A stretch of 48,364 bases of DNA from NCBI GenBank assembly GCA_022841505.1, contig JALHRK010000005.1, positions 1 through 48,364 of the forward strand, written 5' to 3'. Origin of the DNA: Saprospiraceae bacterium (GTDB lineage Bacteria > Bacteroidota > Bacteroidia > Chitinophagales > Saprospiraceae). A program made the position numbers and the translations under genes. Shown here in pieces: positions 22,701-29,569 of the stretch. Position 1 is the first letter of the stretch; the number at the start of each line of letters is the position of its first letter. The notes under the pieces were generated by a model. It saw nothing but the letters and a program-made list of their open reading frames with translations. It was not told the origin of the DNA and did no database searches.

Positions 22701-22802
22701 CACGAGCTTCCCGGAAAGGTTCGGGAATTGTGCGAAGGCAGGGAGGGAAAAGGCTAAAAACAAACCAATGCCCAATATCTTAGTTAAAACTAAATGCTTC
22801 AT
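19725..22802 (-). CDS. Tail fibre/receptor-binding-like protein with signal peptide, 1025 aa
   Basis: Start at MKHLVLTKILGIGLFLAFSLPAFAQ (22800-22802), preceded by GACAGAT; a GTG three codons upstream is less likely. After the signal peptide comes a repetitive Gly/Thr/Ser/Ala-rich beta sequence with typical fibre phrases (VGIGTASPGARLDISGG, VAGFGTSSPANKVDIEG, VGIGMSNPQRQLQVL), and a C-terminal domain (about 850-1025) that may be the receptor-binding tip. Fibres are normally cytoplasmic, so the intact Sec signal is odd. It may instead be a surface adhesin-like product placed on the host. Confidence 0.8.
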   Translation of the reverse strand: MKHLVLTKILGIGLFLAFSLPAFAQFPNLSGKLVQGKQTTALGITSYSDTVPLHTPTAASWRNNTQIHRDTALGVDYVWRYPRWYANSTVRQSNPPPATRAAGSNFVDFTETLWQNSTDSLTYYYEEKQQCWQPVGTVVRDTTPVSTSATGTSAAVCYEYSLWYNSTNDSLYAYTAGAWLAIGSGGGGTAGAVDSIAVLQDSIIVGYSEGVEVTRDSIGYPAGIALPLAISDITGLADSLAASVSGTGTNLRIPVWTGSNSLGSSTLLQSATGVMLDANLAFGGVGGTTAARPTGSFGMIYPNTSNGWFDFHNGTAWFNPARSATTNGLFTAGSWLFGGSDGTITQNNSNFFVDNSNIRVGIGTASPGARLDISGGIARINSGTVPTYPSSGAGFELIYDADGSAGSTSGGSGVAFFTSYDRSAGAYRDMWLNAANILMGFTSATGLTVKNTGVAGFGTSSPANKVDIEGAMAVGTTYSGSITAPTNGAIIEGSVGIGMSNPQRQLQVLLTSAATNTVTPIARFTHLGGTVTNGFGGGIEIDLESGAGSSRIATSLTSSYNDVTNTNEDADAYINTIRAGTLTQAAKFGSNGTFTPATLTGTATQWLGATAGNILTTITPGYGLSLASGGVGVDTTALKAQFLPLTLSGTTTVNTAGQTFRIRDAGGYPDVFMNSNYWVAASDVNTFFDAGSTTGQIQINSAGRTIIAAAGNLELQAGITGEARIDSDSLVLEGVYPVGTSTDSVLVRDGSTGRVNLRAQTDFGTWLKPELEAGNDVSITGVTTNQLTVDALSEIALSSDVMSLTATGASLSIVADTYIGLDAVTNVVVTCDTNRVNGVVHSDIVKITDITNGDGITLAAYNSSNILTSVTIDGTGASGIQFDDGTLTLSNNTETVADTVTRTLGTGQQIYANGYAHYAGNGFSYASGRVTNASGASGTYALQYSFTAESTSGTVDMVVKTQIWDGATYTALRAGQKTMTIKAGELISGSHSTVITLPDGDGVNISFDTTNGCEISDFTYTLRKI

Positions 22803-23619
22803 ATCTGTCACCTTCGGTGTGTAAAATCGGGTCTACCGTAATCGTACTTTCGCCGACGCCGGTATTCGCCGTAATGGTGTAATGAACAAGCGGCTCCAGT
22901 TTCTTCCCGTTGCTGTGTAACCAAAACCGGGTGTTGGGCGATACGGGAATGGTGCCGTTGTTGGATGTCCAAGTCAGCACGTTTGTGTCCCCGTCTGGAA
23001 ATGCTTGTCTGTACATGGTTATGCTTAATTCGCTTGTTTCATCTGTCCCGCCGTTCAATCCCGGCATTGATACCCTTGCGGGATCTCCATCGGCTCGCCA
23101 ACGGACGGTAATAATGCCAACCTCCACCGCGTTGTCTGATCCACCTTTCGGCAGGTCGCAGTGTAGGTAATACGGGCGGATGCCATTTTGCCCGCCGAAC
23201 CCGAACCCCGCGACGGTAAAAAACCATAGGTTGTAATAAGTTGGATTTTTCTGGATCGTTCTACACGCTTCGTAATACGCTGCGCAGTAGATCGGCACCT
23301 CAAAAGTAAGCTGGTATTCCGCGCCCACTTTTTTCAAGTGTTGCCGCCCCATCGGAGCGGTGAGAACATTTGAGGCAGGGATCGAACCCTTGCCCGGCAG
23401 CCACTTGCCATACCCGCCCGTCGTATCGGTGTTGTCAATGGCGGCCTGTAAACTCGCAAGGTCAGACCACGTAGTCGGGAACGCGCCGCCAAGCGGAAGC
23501 AATAAAATGTTGCACACCTCGGACAATGCCAGCCCCCCGCCCAAGTCAGTGGACACGGGCAGGGAGCCGATATAGGCCGGGGCGGCAAGCGTCCCTAAAA
23601 AGGCGTTGTTATACTCCAC
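22780..23619 (-). CDS. Tail protein, paralogue 1, 279 aa
   Basis: Paralogous to the next gene: both have an LSEV-NxI start, a DNTD/DNTN segment, and a GQNGI/GENGI loop followed by a long beta stretch. Here the latter is FGFGGQNGIRPYYLHCDLPKGGSDN at about residues 141-165. Two tandem paralogues between fibre and capsid-proximal genes suit tail tube or tube-associated proteins of siphoviruses. The C-terminal 70 residues (FWLHSNGKKLEPLVHY onward) form an extra domain absent from the paralogue. Its end overlaps the fibre signal peptide region by about 23 bases. Confidence 0.7.
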   Translation of the reverse strand: MEYNNAFLGTLAAPAYIGSLPVSTDLGGGLALSEVCNILLLPLGGAFPTTWSDLASLQAAIDNTDTTGGYGKWLPGKGSIPASNVLTAPMGRQHLKKVGAEYQLTFEVPIYCAAYYEACRTIQKNPTYYNLWFFTVAGFGFGGQNGIRPYYLHCDLPKGGSDNAVEVGIITVRWRADGDPARVSMPGLNGGTDETSELSITMYRQAFPDGDTNVLTWTSNNGTIPVSPNTRFWLHSNGKKLEPLVHYTITANTGVGESTITVDPILHTEGDRYEAFSFN

Positions 23620-24214
23620 CGACGCCGCCGGTTGTAGCGAGCGGGTTGTCGCTGCGCTGTGGCGCTACAACATACTCGAACTTGATGGTCATCCGGGCGA
23701 TCTCGTAACCGTCAAGTCCACGGGTTTTCGGTAAGAATACATCCAGTGCATTGATGGTGATCCCATTCTCCCCGCCAAAGATTTTCCCGCCATACGTCGT
23801 ATATTGGAAATACCACTGCCCCGGCACCTTGCTGCATTGCAGGTTTCGCAGGAAGTCGTAATTATCGTCCGATACGGGGATGGAAAGCGAAGCGGTTTCA
23901 GTGCGGCGCACCACCGATTCCTGAAAGTTGGGGCCGATGTAGACCGCCGGTTCGTGATCTGGAATTTCACCAGACACCACCAACTGACGCGACTTTGTGT
24001 TGTCGTCGTTGGTGTTGTCAATGGTATCGGCAACGGCTTCCGCCGGTGATACCGTCCAGTCTATTGGGTTAGTCCCGCCAACGCGGGTTAAAATGATGCT
24101 GTTCACCTCCGAAAGTACGGGCGCGGGTACGCAAAACGGGTCTTCCGGCAGTGCAGGAAGCAGTACCTCGTCGCAGTCGTTGGTGCAGGCAATATCGAAA
24201 ATGGAAAGTCCCAT
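23609..24214 (-). CDS. Tail protein, paralogue 2 (probable tail tube), 201 aa
   Basis: Conserved blocks shared with 22780..23619: LSEVNSIILTRVGG (34-47), DTIDNTNDD, YDFLRNLQCSK, KIFGGENGITINALDVFLPKT and IARMTIKFEY. Size and beta content fit a siphovirus major tail tube subunit. It follows a structural protein gene by direct ATG/stop contact. The assignment is inference from position and paralogy. Confidence 0.65.
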   Translation of the reverse strand: MGLSIFDIACTNDCDEVLLPALPEDPFCVPAPVLSEVNSIILTRVGGTNPIDWTVSPAEAVADTIDNTNDDNTKSRQLVVSGEIPDHEPAVYIGPNFQESVVRRTETASLSIPVSDDNYDFLRNLQCSKVPGQWYFQYTTYGGKIFGGENGITINALDVFLPKTRGLDGYEIARMTIKFEYVVAPQRSDNPLATTGGVGGV

Positions 24215-25281
24215 TATATTCTATTTTTGCTGATTGTAAAATCTGATTTATTGCACCCCCAACACGCGCTGAACCCGGTCGGTAAGGATTTGGCAATATA
24301 TTCGATGTTCGTATTGTAGGCGTCCGTTAGGTCTTTCATCCGCTTGGCACCCTGATCTGCATTAAGCAGGGTATACTTGTTTACAGTATCACTGCCAAGC
24401 ATTCCGGCTATTGCGTGGATTGCAGCCTTGAATAGTAGCGTCCGGCCTAACAAGTGTTTCCAGTTGTATTCGCCATTGAGTTGATCCAGGTTGCAGACAA
24501 AATCCAATGTGGCACAAGACACGTAACCCTCTACCAGAATGCCGTAGGTGTTTTGCGTCCGGTATTCATGCCGGGATTCGATTGCTGCCACATTGAAACC
24601 GCCTGCCTTTACAAACTTAGACCATCCGCCGGGGCCGCCACAACACCAAAGCTGCGAGGTTAGCGGGCGCTGGCCTTCCGTAGGCTCCCAATACAGGTTG
24701 TAAAAAAGTTCTTCTTCTGCCGTGGCGTATAGCGGGATAGTAACGGGTGTTACAAGCGTGTTCTTTTCAAACGTTCCTGCAACGGTGTTGCAAGTGATGT
24801 CGGACTGTGTAAACGTCGGGTGGTTGGTGTCGAATTTGACATCTACCGTGCCCGTGAAGTTTGCGCCGATGTACAAATCGGTAATAACAAAAGTGGCGTC
24901 TATGAGCCGCTTTCCGCTGTACAACTGTATGCCGTTCTTCCCGTTCGATTGCACTGTTCCACTCCCCGGCTCCCTGTTCTTTCCGATAAGCCCCCTGTAT
25001 GCCCCGACCATTTGCCGGTACAGGGAAAGGGCTGCCGTTAGGTCGCCTCTAAGGTCACGAATGCCGGACTGCAAAGCCGCGTTCAGGATGTCCCATACCC
25101 CGCCGTCCCCGCTTGCGCAAGGAGGGGCGGCAGCAAGGATAGCGTTTAGGTTCGGAACGCCGTAGAGGGGATCGGTAAGATAAAACCCGCTATCAGAAAC
25201 GGTATAATCTTCTTCTATCCCCGCGAAGCATTCGCAGTCTGTCGCTGCAATCCCGATCAATGTTGCTAAACAGTCCGGCAT
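24214..25281 (-). CDS. Structural protein, 355 aa
   Basis: Cys-containing beta-rich protein with an N-terminal MPDCLATLIGIAATDCECFAG, a helical DLTAALSLYRQMVGAYRGLIG (about 82-101), a beta middle and a C-terminal helical LTDAYNTNIEYIAKSL. Between the tail tube candidate and the capsid-side genes on one strand, so probably a virion (tail or neck) protein. No family recognised. Confidence 0.65.
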   Translation of the reverse strand: MPDCLATLIGIAATDCECFAGIEEDYTVSDSGFYLTDPLYGVPNLNAILAAAPPCASGDGGVWDILNAALQSGIRDLRGDLTAALSLYRQMVGAYRGLIGKNREPGSGTVQSNGKNGIQLYSGKRLIDATFVITDLYIGANFTGTVDVKFDTNHPTFTQSDITCNTVAGTFEKNTLVTPVTIPLYATAEEELFYNLYWEPTEGQRPLTSQLWCCGGPGGWSKFVKAGGFNVAAIESRHEYRTQNTYGILVEGYVSCATLDFVCNLDQLNGEYNWKHLLGRTLLFKAAIHAIAGMLGSDTVNKYTLLNADQGAKRMKDLTDAYNTNIEYIAKSLPTGFSACWGCNKSDFTISKNRI

Positions 25282-25286
25282 CTTCG

Positions 25287-25814
25287 TTAATTAGGCTTGC
25301 CTACAAATTTCGTTTGTACCCGCGTGCTTTGCGTGCCGGAACCGTCTAAAATAAGGCGCATTTTGAAACCGGTAATGTTGTCGAAAAACAGCCAATCATT
25401 ACCCGTAGCCGCGAAAGTGTCCCGCGTTACTTCGTGCCAGTCCGTTGCGCTTGCGGTCGTACCTAAATACGTGCTTTCCTGAACGATTGCAATAATGGAA
25501 GTCGTGCCGGAAATATTGGTCGCCTGTACACTCCAAGCCCCGTTTCGGTCGGTCAACAGGTTAACCGGGATCGTTACGGTATCGTTGGTGGCGTTGGTTA
25601 CGGTGTCAATTTCGTACGTGGTCGCCCCGGTGGGGTAGATGTAGTACGAACTTGCAGCCACCAGCCCCGTTGCTGGGTCTTGGTAGGCAAGCTTTTCAAG
25701 GTCGGTGCCGGTGAGCTGGTCAACGGTCGCCGTCTTAACGTCCGTGTTGGAAATCAATACCGCGCTACCCAAAACAAGGGCAAGGGCGGCTAAAGAAAAA
25801 AGAATGCGTTTCAT
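25287..25814 (-). CDS. Hypothetical protein with N-terminal signal or anchor, 175 aa (next to capsid)
   Basis: Start at MKRILFSLAALALVLGSAVLIS (25812-25814), a signal-peptide-like N-terminus, then a Thr-rich beta domain (DTVTNATNDTVTIPVNLL, GTQSTRVQTKFVG). The beta part would suit a capsid decoration or head fibre protein, but the hydrophobic N-terminus is unexpected for one. It lies 35 bases downstream of the capsid gene. Confidence 0.65.
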   Translation of the reverse strand: MKRILFSLAALALVLGSAVLISNTDVKTATVDQLTGTDLEKLAYQDPATGLVAASSYYIYPTGATTYEIDTVTNATNDTVTIPVNLLTDRNGAWSVQATNISGTTSIIAIVQESTYLGTTASATDWHEVTRDTFAATGNDWLFFDNITGFKMRLILDGSGTQSTRVQTKFVGKPN

Positions 25815-25849
25815 ATCGTTTAGATATTTAGTTCGGTGAAAGAATAAGG

Positions 25850-26989
25850 TTATACGCCCGTGGTGCCCGTGAAATGCAGGATGCCCGTGTGCGTGTTCGC
25901 AGAAGCAGGGGACAGTTTGAACCCCCCCATAAGCACGATCTTCCAGGTGTGCATGTCGTACATCTGCTGGCCTGCGCGTTGGCCGCCGCAAGTGCGCTGG
26001 TAGATCACCTCGAAGCGAAGCGGCTGCAAGCGTCCGTTTTGGAAAATAACGGCGGTCGGGTGTTCGATGGAAAAAGCCCAACGTTCCTGTCCCGTAGAAC
26101 CCGGAGACAAACGGCGGGGAACAGGCGAAGAAAACGAGGTATTCCACATGGCGTAAGCGCCCGGCGTAACGGCAAAAGAGTTAATGCCGCCCAGGGCTGC
26201 GTCAAGGTTGCGGATGTCGAAATACATTTTGTAATCATCGAACCGCACCAGGTCGCGTTCGTTGTCGTTCAGGCGGTGGTATTTGCTGTTGATCTTTGCG
26301 TTGTTCCACGCATAACGGCCATTGACGAAAAAGTAGTTACCCATGCGGTTGTTCTGCACAATCGCGTCCACGTCGGTCAAAAAGTCCGGGTCTTGGAACA
26401 ACAGGGCATCACTCACCTGAAACTCATCAAGCGTCGCGTCAAAAGTTACGGTGTCCGGCAGGCTCAAATCCCGGTTTACAGGCGTTGCACCGGAGTGCAG
26501 GAAGGTAATCGCCTGCGAGTTCAAGCCTCCCATGATCTTAGCCATTGAGTGCATCATTGATCCAGCGATCAAGGTAGCGGCGTCTTCTTCGCTTGCGTGT
26601 CCGCTGTTGCCCGTGTCCGAGAACAAGTTGCCGCATTTGTTGTCGTCTTCGCTTACGAAGTCCTCAATGCCGATGTTCGACGCGTATACCACTGCGTCCG
26701 TGTTGGCAACCGATACAGGGGTAAGGTCGCAGCCTTCGGAAAGGGAGGCAACCGTGCCGTTTACGGCGGGCGTGTCGCTGTCTGCAAATACCTGCCAGCC
26801 GATTTTATACTCTTCGCAGCGGCCATTAATCAGCACCTCCGAAACGTCCGCCCGGTTTTCTCGGAGCAGGGCGTCGGCGGTGTTGTAGGTGATGTTGAGC
26901 GGCTGCAAATAAGGCGGCGGCGCATCATCTGCAAACATTCTGTTTATGCGCTCGATAATGAAACCGAGGGCGGTGGCGGTTTGTGCCAT
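25850..26989 (-). CDS. Major capsid protein
   Basis: 379 residues; placed directly downstream of the scaffold gene and upstream of head/tail structural genes. The sequence has the mixed alpha/beta character of an HK97-like coat, with a helical spine-like region (AATLIAGSMMHSMAKIMGGLNSQAI, about 137-161) and a beta-rich C-terminus. The first 20 residues are helical. I do not recognise a named family, so the call rests on size, order and the scaffold next to it. A terminator lies between scaffold and capsid, suggesting separate control of capsid transcription. Confidence 0.75.
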   Translation of the reverse strand: MAQTATALGFIIERINRMFADDAPPPYLQPLNITYNTADALLRENRADVSEVLINGRCEEYKIGWQVFADSDTPAVNGTVASLSEGCDLTPVSVANTDAVVYASNIGIEDFVSEDDNKCGNLFSDTGNSGHASEEDAATLIAGSMMHSMAKIMGGLNSQAITFLHSGATPVNRDLSLPDTVTFDATLDEFQVSDALLFQDPDFLTDVDAIVQNNRMGNYFFVNGRYAWNNAKINSKYHRLNDNERDLVRFDDYKMYFDIRNLDAALGGINSFAVTPGAYAMWNTSFSSPVPRRLSPGSTGQERWAFSIEHPTAVIFQNGRLQPLRFEVIYQRTCGGQRAGQQMYDMHTWKIVLMGGFKLSPASANTHTGILHFTGTTGV

Positions 26990-27008
26990 TATGCTCTTGT
27001 TTTGCGTT

Positions 27009-27048
27009 AAATAAAAATAGCCCGCTGTACTTGCTGCACAGCGGGCTA
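27009..27048 (-). terminator. Terminator between scaffold and capsid genes
   Basis: 11-bp perfect stem (27018-27028 with 27038-27048), then TTTTTATTT on the minus strand. No consensus promoter is seen between it and the capsid ATG (26987-26989), so partial read-through or RNA processing may set scaffold-to-capsid ratios. Confidence 0.85.
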
Positions 27049-27069
27049 ATGTGTTTTTGAAATTGTGTA

Positions 27070-27930
27070 CTACTTTATTTTGTCGGCAACCGCATTATAG
27101 GACGCCCATAAATCGGCTTTGTCCTTTGGCGCTGCCTTTGAAAGCAATTCTTCAAACTGTGCTTTTGAGGTAATGTTATACTTCGGTGCCGGGCTGCCGT
27201 TTCCGCCTCCGTTTGCCGGGGGTGGGGAGTTGTGGGCGGGCGCTTGGTTCATGCCGAAAAGCCACTCCGATTTAAGAAAATCAGTTACAGACTGTTTGTT
27301 AAATTCCTTGTCTTGTATCGGCTCCCCTTTATCGTTTACGATCTCCCCTTTTTCGTTCACGTACTTGTCAGGGTGCAGTGCAAGGAAGGCATTAATCGCA
27401 GCCTCTTCGCCTTTAGGACCGAAACCAGCGTTTAGCTCACGCAGGGCGGAAAGGAATGTATTTTTTCGTGCGGCATTTTTCCCGGCAAATTCCTGCTTTA
27501 TTTTGAACTCGCTGAACTCTGCTTCAATCTTCTCTTTACTTTCTTTCAGCGCCTTCACCTTTGCCTCAACGGCGGCGGAAAATGCGGGGTGTTTCATTAC
27601 CTCCTCTTCGGTCAATTTAACTGCGGGGTCTTTCCCCTGCTCGCCTTTAAGCTGCTGCACCAGTAGCTCTAACCCTTCTTCTGCTTTGTCAAAGTCGTCT
27701 ATTCCGGCGGCTTTGAGATGCTTTTCAAGGGATTTCCGTGATGCTTTCCATTGGTTGTCGCCGTGTTCCTTGATCTTGATTTTATTCAGGTCAATGATTG
27801 CGCCAAAAATGTCTGCACCTTCCTTTAGTTCACCGTCTTCGTATAAGTCGGGGAATCTATCGGGCATTTTTTCCATCTGAACACCAGTCAATCGTTTAAA
27901 TTGATCTGGTGTTAATTCCAATTTAATCAT
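27070..27930 (-). CDS. Capsid scaffolding protein
   Basis: 286 residues, highly charged and helical (residues 60-160 with ESKEKIEAEFSEFKIKQEF), Pro/Gly/Asn-rich linker (about 231-250), and a conserved C-terminal helix (SKAQFEELLSKAAPKDKADLWASYNAVADKIK in sense) that usually binds the coat. Directly upstream of the capsid gene. This layout is typical of HK97-like phage scaffolds. No protease domain is visible. Confidence 0.8.
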   Translation of the reverse strand: MIKLELTPDQFKRLTGVQMEKMPDRFPDLYEDGELKEGADIFGAIIDLNKIKIKEHGDNQWKASRKSLEKHLKAAGIDDFDKAEEGLELLVQQLKGEQGKDPAVKLTEEEVMKHPAFSAAVEAKVKALKESKEKIEAEFSEFKIKQEFAGKNAARKNTFLSALRELNAGFGPKGEEAAINAFLALHPDKYVNEKGEIVNDKGEPIQDKEFNKQSVTDFLKSEWLFGMNQAPAHNSPPPANGGGNGSPAPKYNITSKAQFEELLSKAAPKDKADLWASYNAVADKIK

Positions 27931-27945
27931 ATTTTCAGAAGTGTT

Positions 27946-28164
27946 TTACTTCTCCTGCGCATCCTGTGCGCCTTCCTGTTTTGTTTCCGTTACAGGTGCC
28001 GGTTTTACTTTCTTGTCTACCCCTACCGGCGCAATATCTGTGCCGGGGATAGGCTTGAAAGCAATATTCTTGTAGATGGGATTTGAACCCATGCTAACTT
28101 TTTGTTCTTCGGTAACGCCTGACATCACCCGGCGCTTGCCGATATAGCCGTTATACGTTGCCAT
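27946..28164 (-). CDS. Small protein upstream of scaffold, 72 aa
   Basis: Start at MATYNGYIGKRRVMSGVTEEQ (28162-28164). Short basic/Pro-rich protein of unknown function with a Lys/Glu-rich tail. Overlaps the 121-aa gene by 14 bases; part of the head gene run. Confidence 0.6.
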   Translation of the reverse strand: MATYNGYIGKRRVMSGVTEEQKVSMGSNPIYKNIAFKPIPGTDIAPVGVDKKVKPAPVTETKQEGAQDAQEK

Positions 28165-28516
28165 TGCCGTCTTTTTTTGCCTTTGGAGAAACGCCAACGG
28201 GGGCGCGGGGCAATTCGTACCGTACCCAATCGAATGCCCCTTCCTTAGTCTTTTCGCCTTTTGGCGTTGGGTCGGTAGTAAGAACTTCGGCGGGGGTAGG
28301 TTTCACCATTTTGAAACGTGCGCAGCCGTACGGAGTGGTGGCGGTAATGTGGCGAAGCAAAACAAATGTCTTGAAAATCTGCGGGTTTTTCTTCCACTTT
28401 CGCTTAGTGGACTCCACGACAAATTCCGCCATTTCTGCGTCCGTTACGCGGATAGGGTTGCCCTTATCGTCATGCGTGATGCCTTTTCTTACCTGCTCAT
28501 ATAACTCCGTATTCAT
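28151..28516 (-). CDS. Hypothetical protein, 121 aa (head operon)
   Basis: Start at MNTELYEQVRKGI (28514-28516). Basic protein with VVESTKRKWKKNPQIFKTFVLLRH in the middle and a Lys-rich end. It is the first gene of the leftward head run and starts about 95 bases from the divergent HTH gene. Possible leftward TAATTTTG at 28540-28547 without a good -33. Unknown function. Confidence 0.65.
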   Translation of the reverse strand: MNTELYEQVRKGITHDDKGNPIRVTDAEMAEFVVESTKRKWKKNPQIFKTFVLLRHITATTPYGCARFKMVKPTPAEVLTTDPTPKGEKTKEGAFDWVRYELPRAPVGVSPKAKKDGNGNV

Positions 28517-28576
28517 GCGCCTATCTGCTTTGTTTCCTACAAAATTACGTTCTTCCCGCCGTAGTGTTGCGGGGTG

Positions 28577-28607
28577 TTGTTTGTTTGCATGTTTTACGCT
28601 ACATTTG
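28577..28607 (+). promoter_or_regulatory. Promoter producing a near-leaderless transcript
   Basis: TTG at 28577-28579, 20 bp, TACATTTG at 28600-28607, only 4 bases before the ATG at 28612. The usual start site would be at or within a few bases of the ATG. Confidence 0.75.
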
Positions 28608-28611
28608 CACA

Positions 28612-28821
28612 ATGGAAAAGGCATTAATAACGTCTATTTATACAGCGATGTATAAACATAAACTCACACAGCTTGCCGTTGCAAAGAAGGCGGGTGTCCA
28701 TCGAAACACTTTGTCCCGCTCCCTGCGCAACCAGTCAGGCATGTCTTTAAACTGCTTCGCAAAGATTGTCGAGGCGATTAACGAACTCAAGCCGGGCGCG
28801 TGGACGTGGCCGGGGAACTGA
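28612..28821 (+). CDS. Helix-turn-helix (XRE-like) regulator, 69 aa
   Basis: Residues 15-45 form a classic helix-turn-helix: LTQLAVAKKAGVHRNTLSRSLRN, with a following helix (SLNCFAKIVEAINEL). Length fits a minimal Cro/cI-type protein. It is divergent from the head operon, with promoter elements for both directions in the 95-bp gap, so it may repress itself and the head genes. The transcript is predicted leaderless, as for lambda cI. It could also be the box-binding factor. Confidence 0.85.
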   Translation: MEKALITSIYTAMYKHKLTQLAVAKKAGVHRNTLSRSLRNQSGMSLNCFAKIVEAINELKPGAWTWPGN

Positions 28822-28828
28822 AACGGAT

Positions 28829-29038
28829 ATGAATATTCAAATATTTGGCACCATTATTCGTACCCGCCGATCTTTGGGCAAGGTGATCGAAACTGCTGTC
28901 CGGGACGGGCGAACGGATACAAATATATTTAGGTGGGCAATAAACGTCTATAACACTGGGCTTTTGGGATTGGTCATATATCGAGCCACTCCGAGGTTTA
29001 AAGGCATTGAACACTTTAAGCCGAAAGATAAATGCTAA
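28829..29038 (+). CDS. Hypothetical protein, 69 aa
   Basis: Second gene of the plus-strand cassette, 7 bases after the HTH gene. Basic N-terminus (RTRRSLGKVIETAVRDGR) and a hydrophobic middle (WAINVYNTGLLGLVIYRA) that could be one membrane segment. Family not recognised. The stop overlaps the next start. Confidence 0.6.
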   Translation: MNIQIFGTIIRTRRSLGKVIETAVRDGRTDTNIFRWAINVYNTGLLGLVIYRATPRFKGIEHFKPKDKC

Positions 29039-29208
29039 CCGCCCTCCTCCCCGTCCTTTGGATTTTCGGTGTCTGTGCGATACTGTACGGCTCCGCCCTG
29101 CTTTATTGGGCGTGGCATAGCCCGGAAGACGCGGACGCGGCGAAGTGGTTTATTGTCGCGGGAATGCTTGCAGTGAGCGGGGCGATTTGGTTAATGAGTA
29201 AAATTTAA
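29032..29208 (+). CDS. Small two-helix membrane protein, 58 aa
   Basis: Two membrane segments (about residues 4-24 and 38-54) flanking a short acidic loop (HSPEDADAAKW). Starts inside the end of the upstream gene (ATGCTAA overlap) and ends 4 bases before the next gene. Unknown function; a superinfection-exclusion type role would suit cassette and size. Confidence 0.65.
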   Translation: MLTALLPVLWIFGVCAILYGSALLYWAWHSPEDADAAKWFIVAGMLAVSGAIWLMSKI

Positions 29209-29212
29209 AACT

Positions 29213-29503
29213 ATGAGTGAATTTGCTGCTTTTGTGATATTGGTAATATGTTCTATATACATCCTTTTGTACTTCTATATACTTGTCAACTATTGGGATG
29301 ATGGATTCCTTATAATTAGAAAAACAAAATACCCTATCCGGTTTATAACAAAAATTGCCAAAGCACAAACAAAGTACGATGTATGCTTATCGCTATTAAA
29401 GTGTGTTGCTAATGCCACTATAACGCCTATCTTACCTTTAGTTGCGCTTTTTCACCTTGCTGTTTTTTATGCACTTTTACCTGATGACGAAAGTCAAATA
29501 TAA
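29213..29503 (+). CDS. Membrane protein, 96 aa
   Basis: N-terminal helix FAAFVILVICSIYILLYFYILV (5-26) and a second hydrophobic region near the C-terminus (ITPILPLVALFHLAVFYALL), separated by a basic loop. Base composition is clearly more AT-rich than its neighbours, suggesting recent acquisition. Last gene of the HTH cassette; followed by a terminator. Confidence 0.65.
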   Translation: MSEFAAFVILVICSIYILLYFYILVNYWDDGFLIIRKTKYPIRFITKIAKAQTKYDVCLSLLKCVANATITPILPLVALFHLAVFYALLPDDESQI

Positions 29504-29533
29504 AACCCCGGCTCCCTTGCGAGAACCGGGGCG
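29504..29533. terminator. Bidirectional terminator
   Basis: CCCCGGCTC/GAGaaCCGGGG hairpin; on the minus strand it is followed by TTTTATATT and closes the tape-measure transcript, and on plus it closes the HTH cassette. Confidence 0.75.
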
Positions 29534-29569
29534 TACTTAACCCTATGAAAAAACTACTACTTTGCCGAT

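Noticed and set aside
27119-27880. Open frame opposite the scaffold gene
   Set aside because: Shadow frame with low-complexity Ser/Phe content; the scaffold is clear on the other strand.
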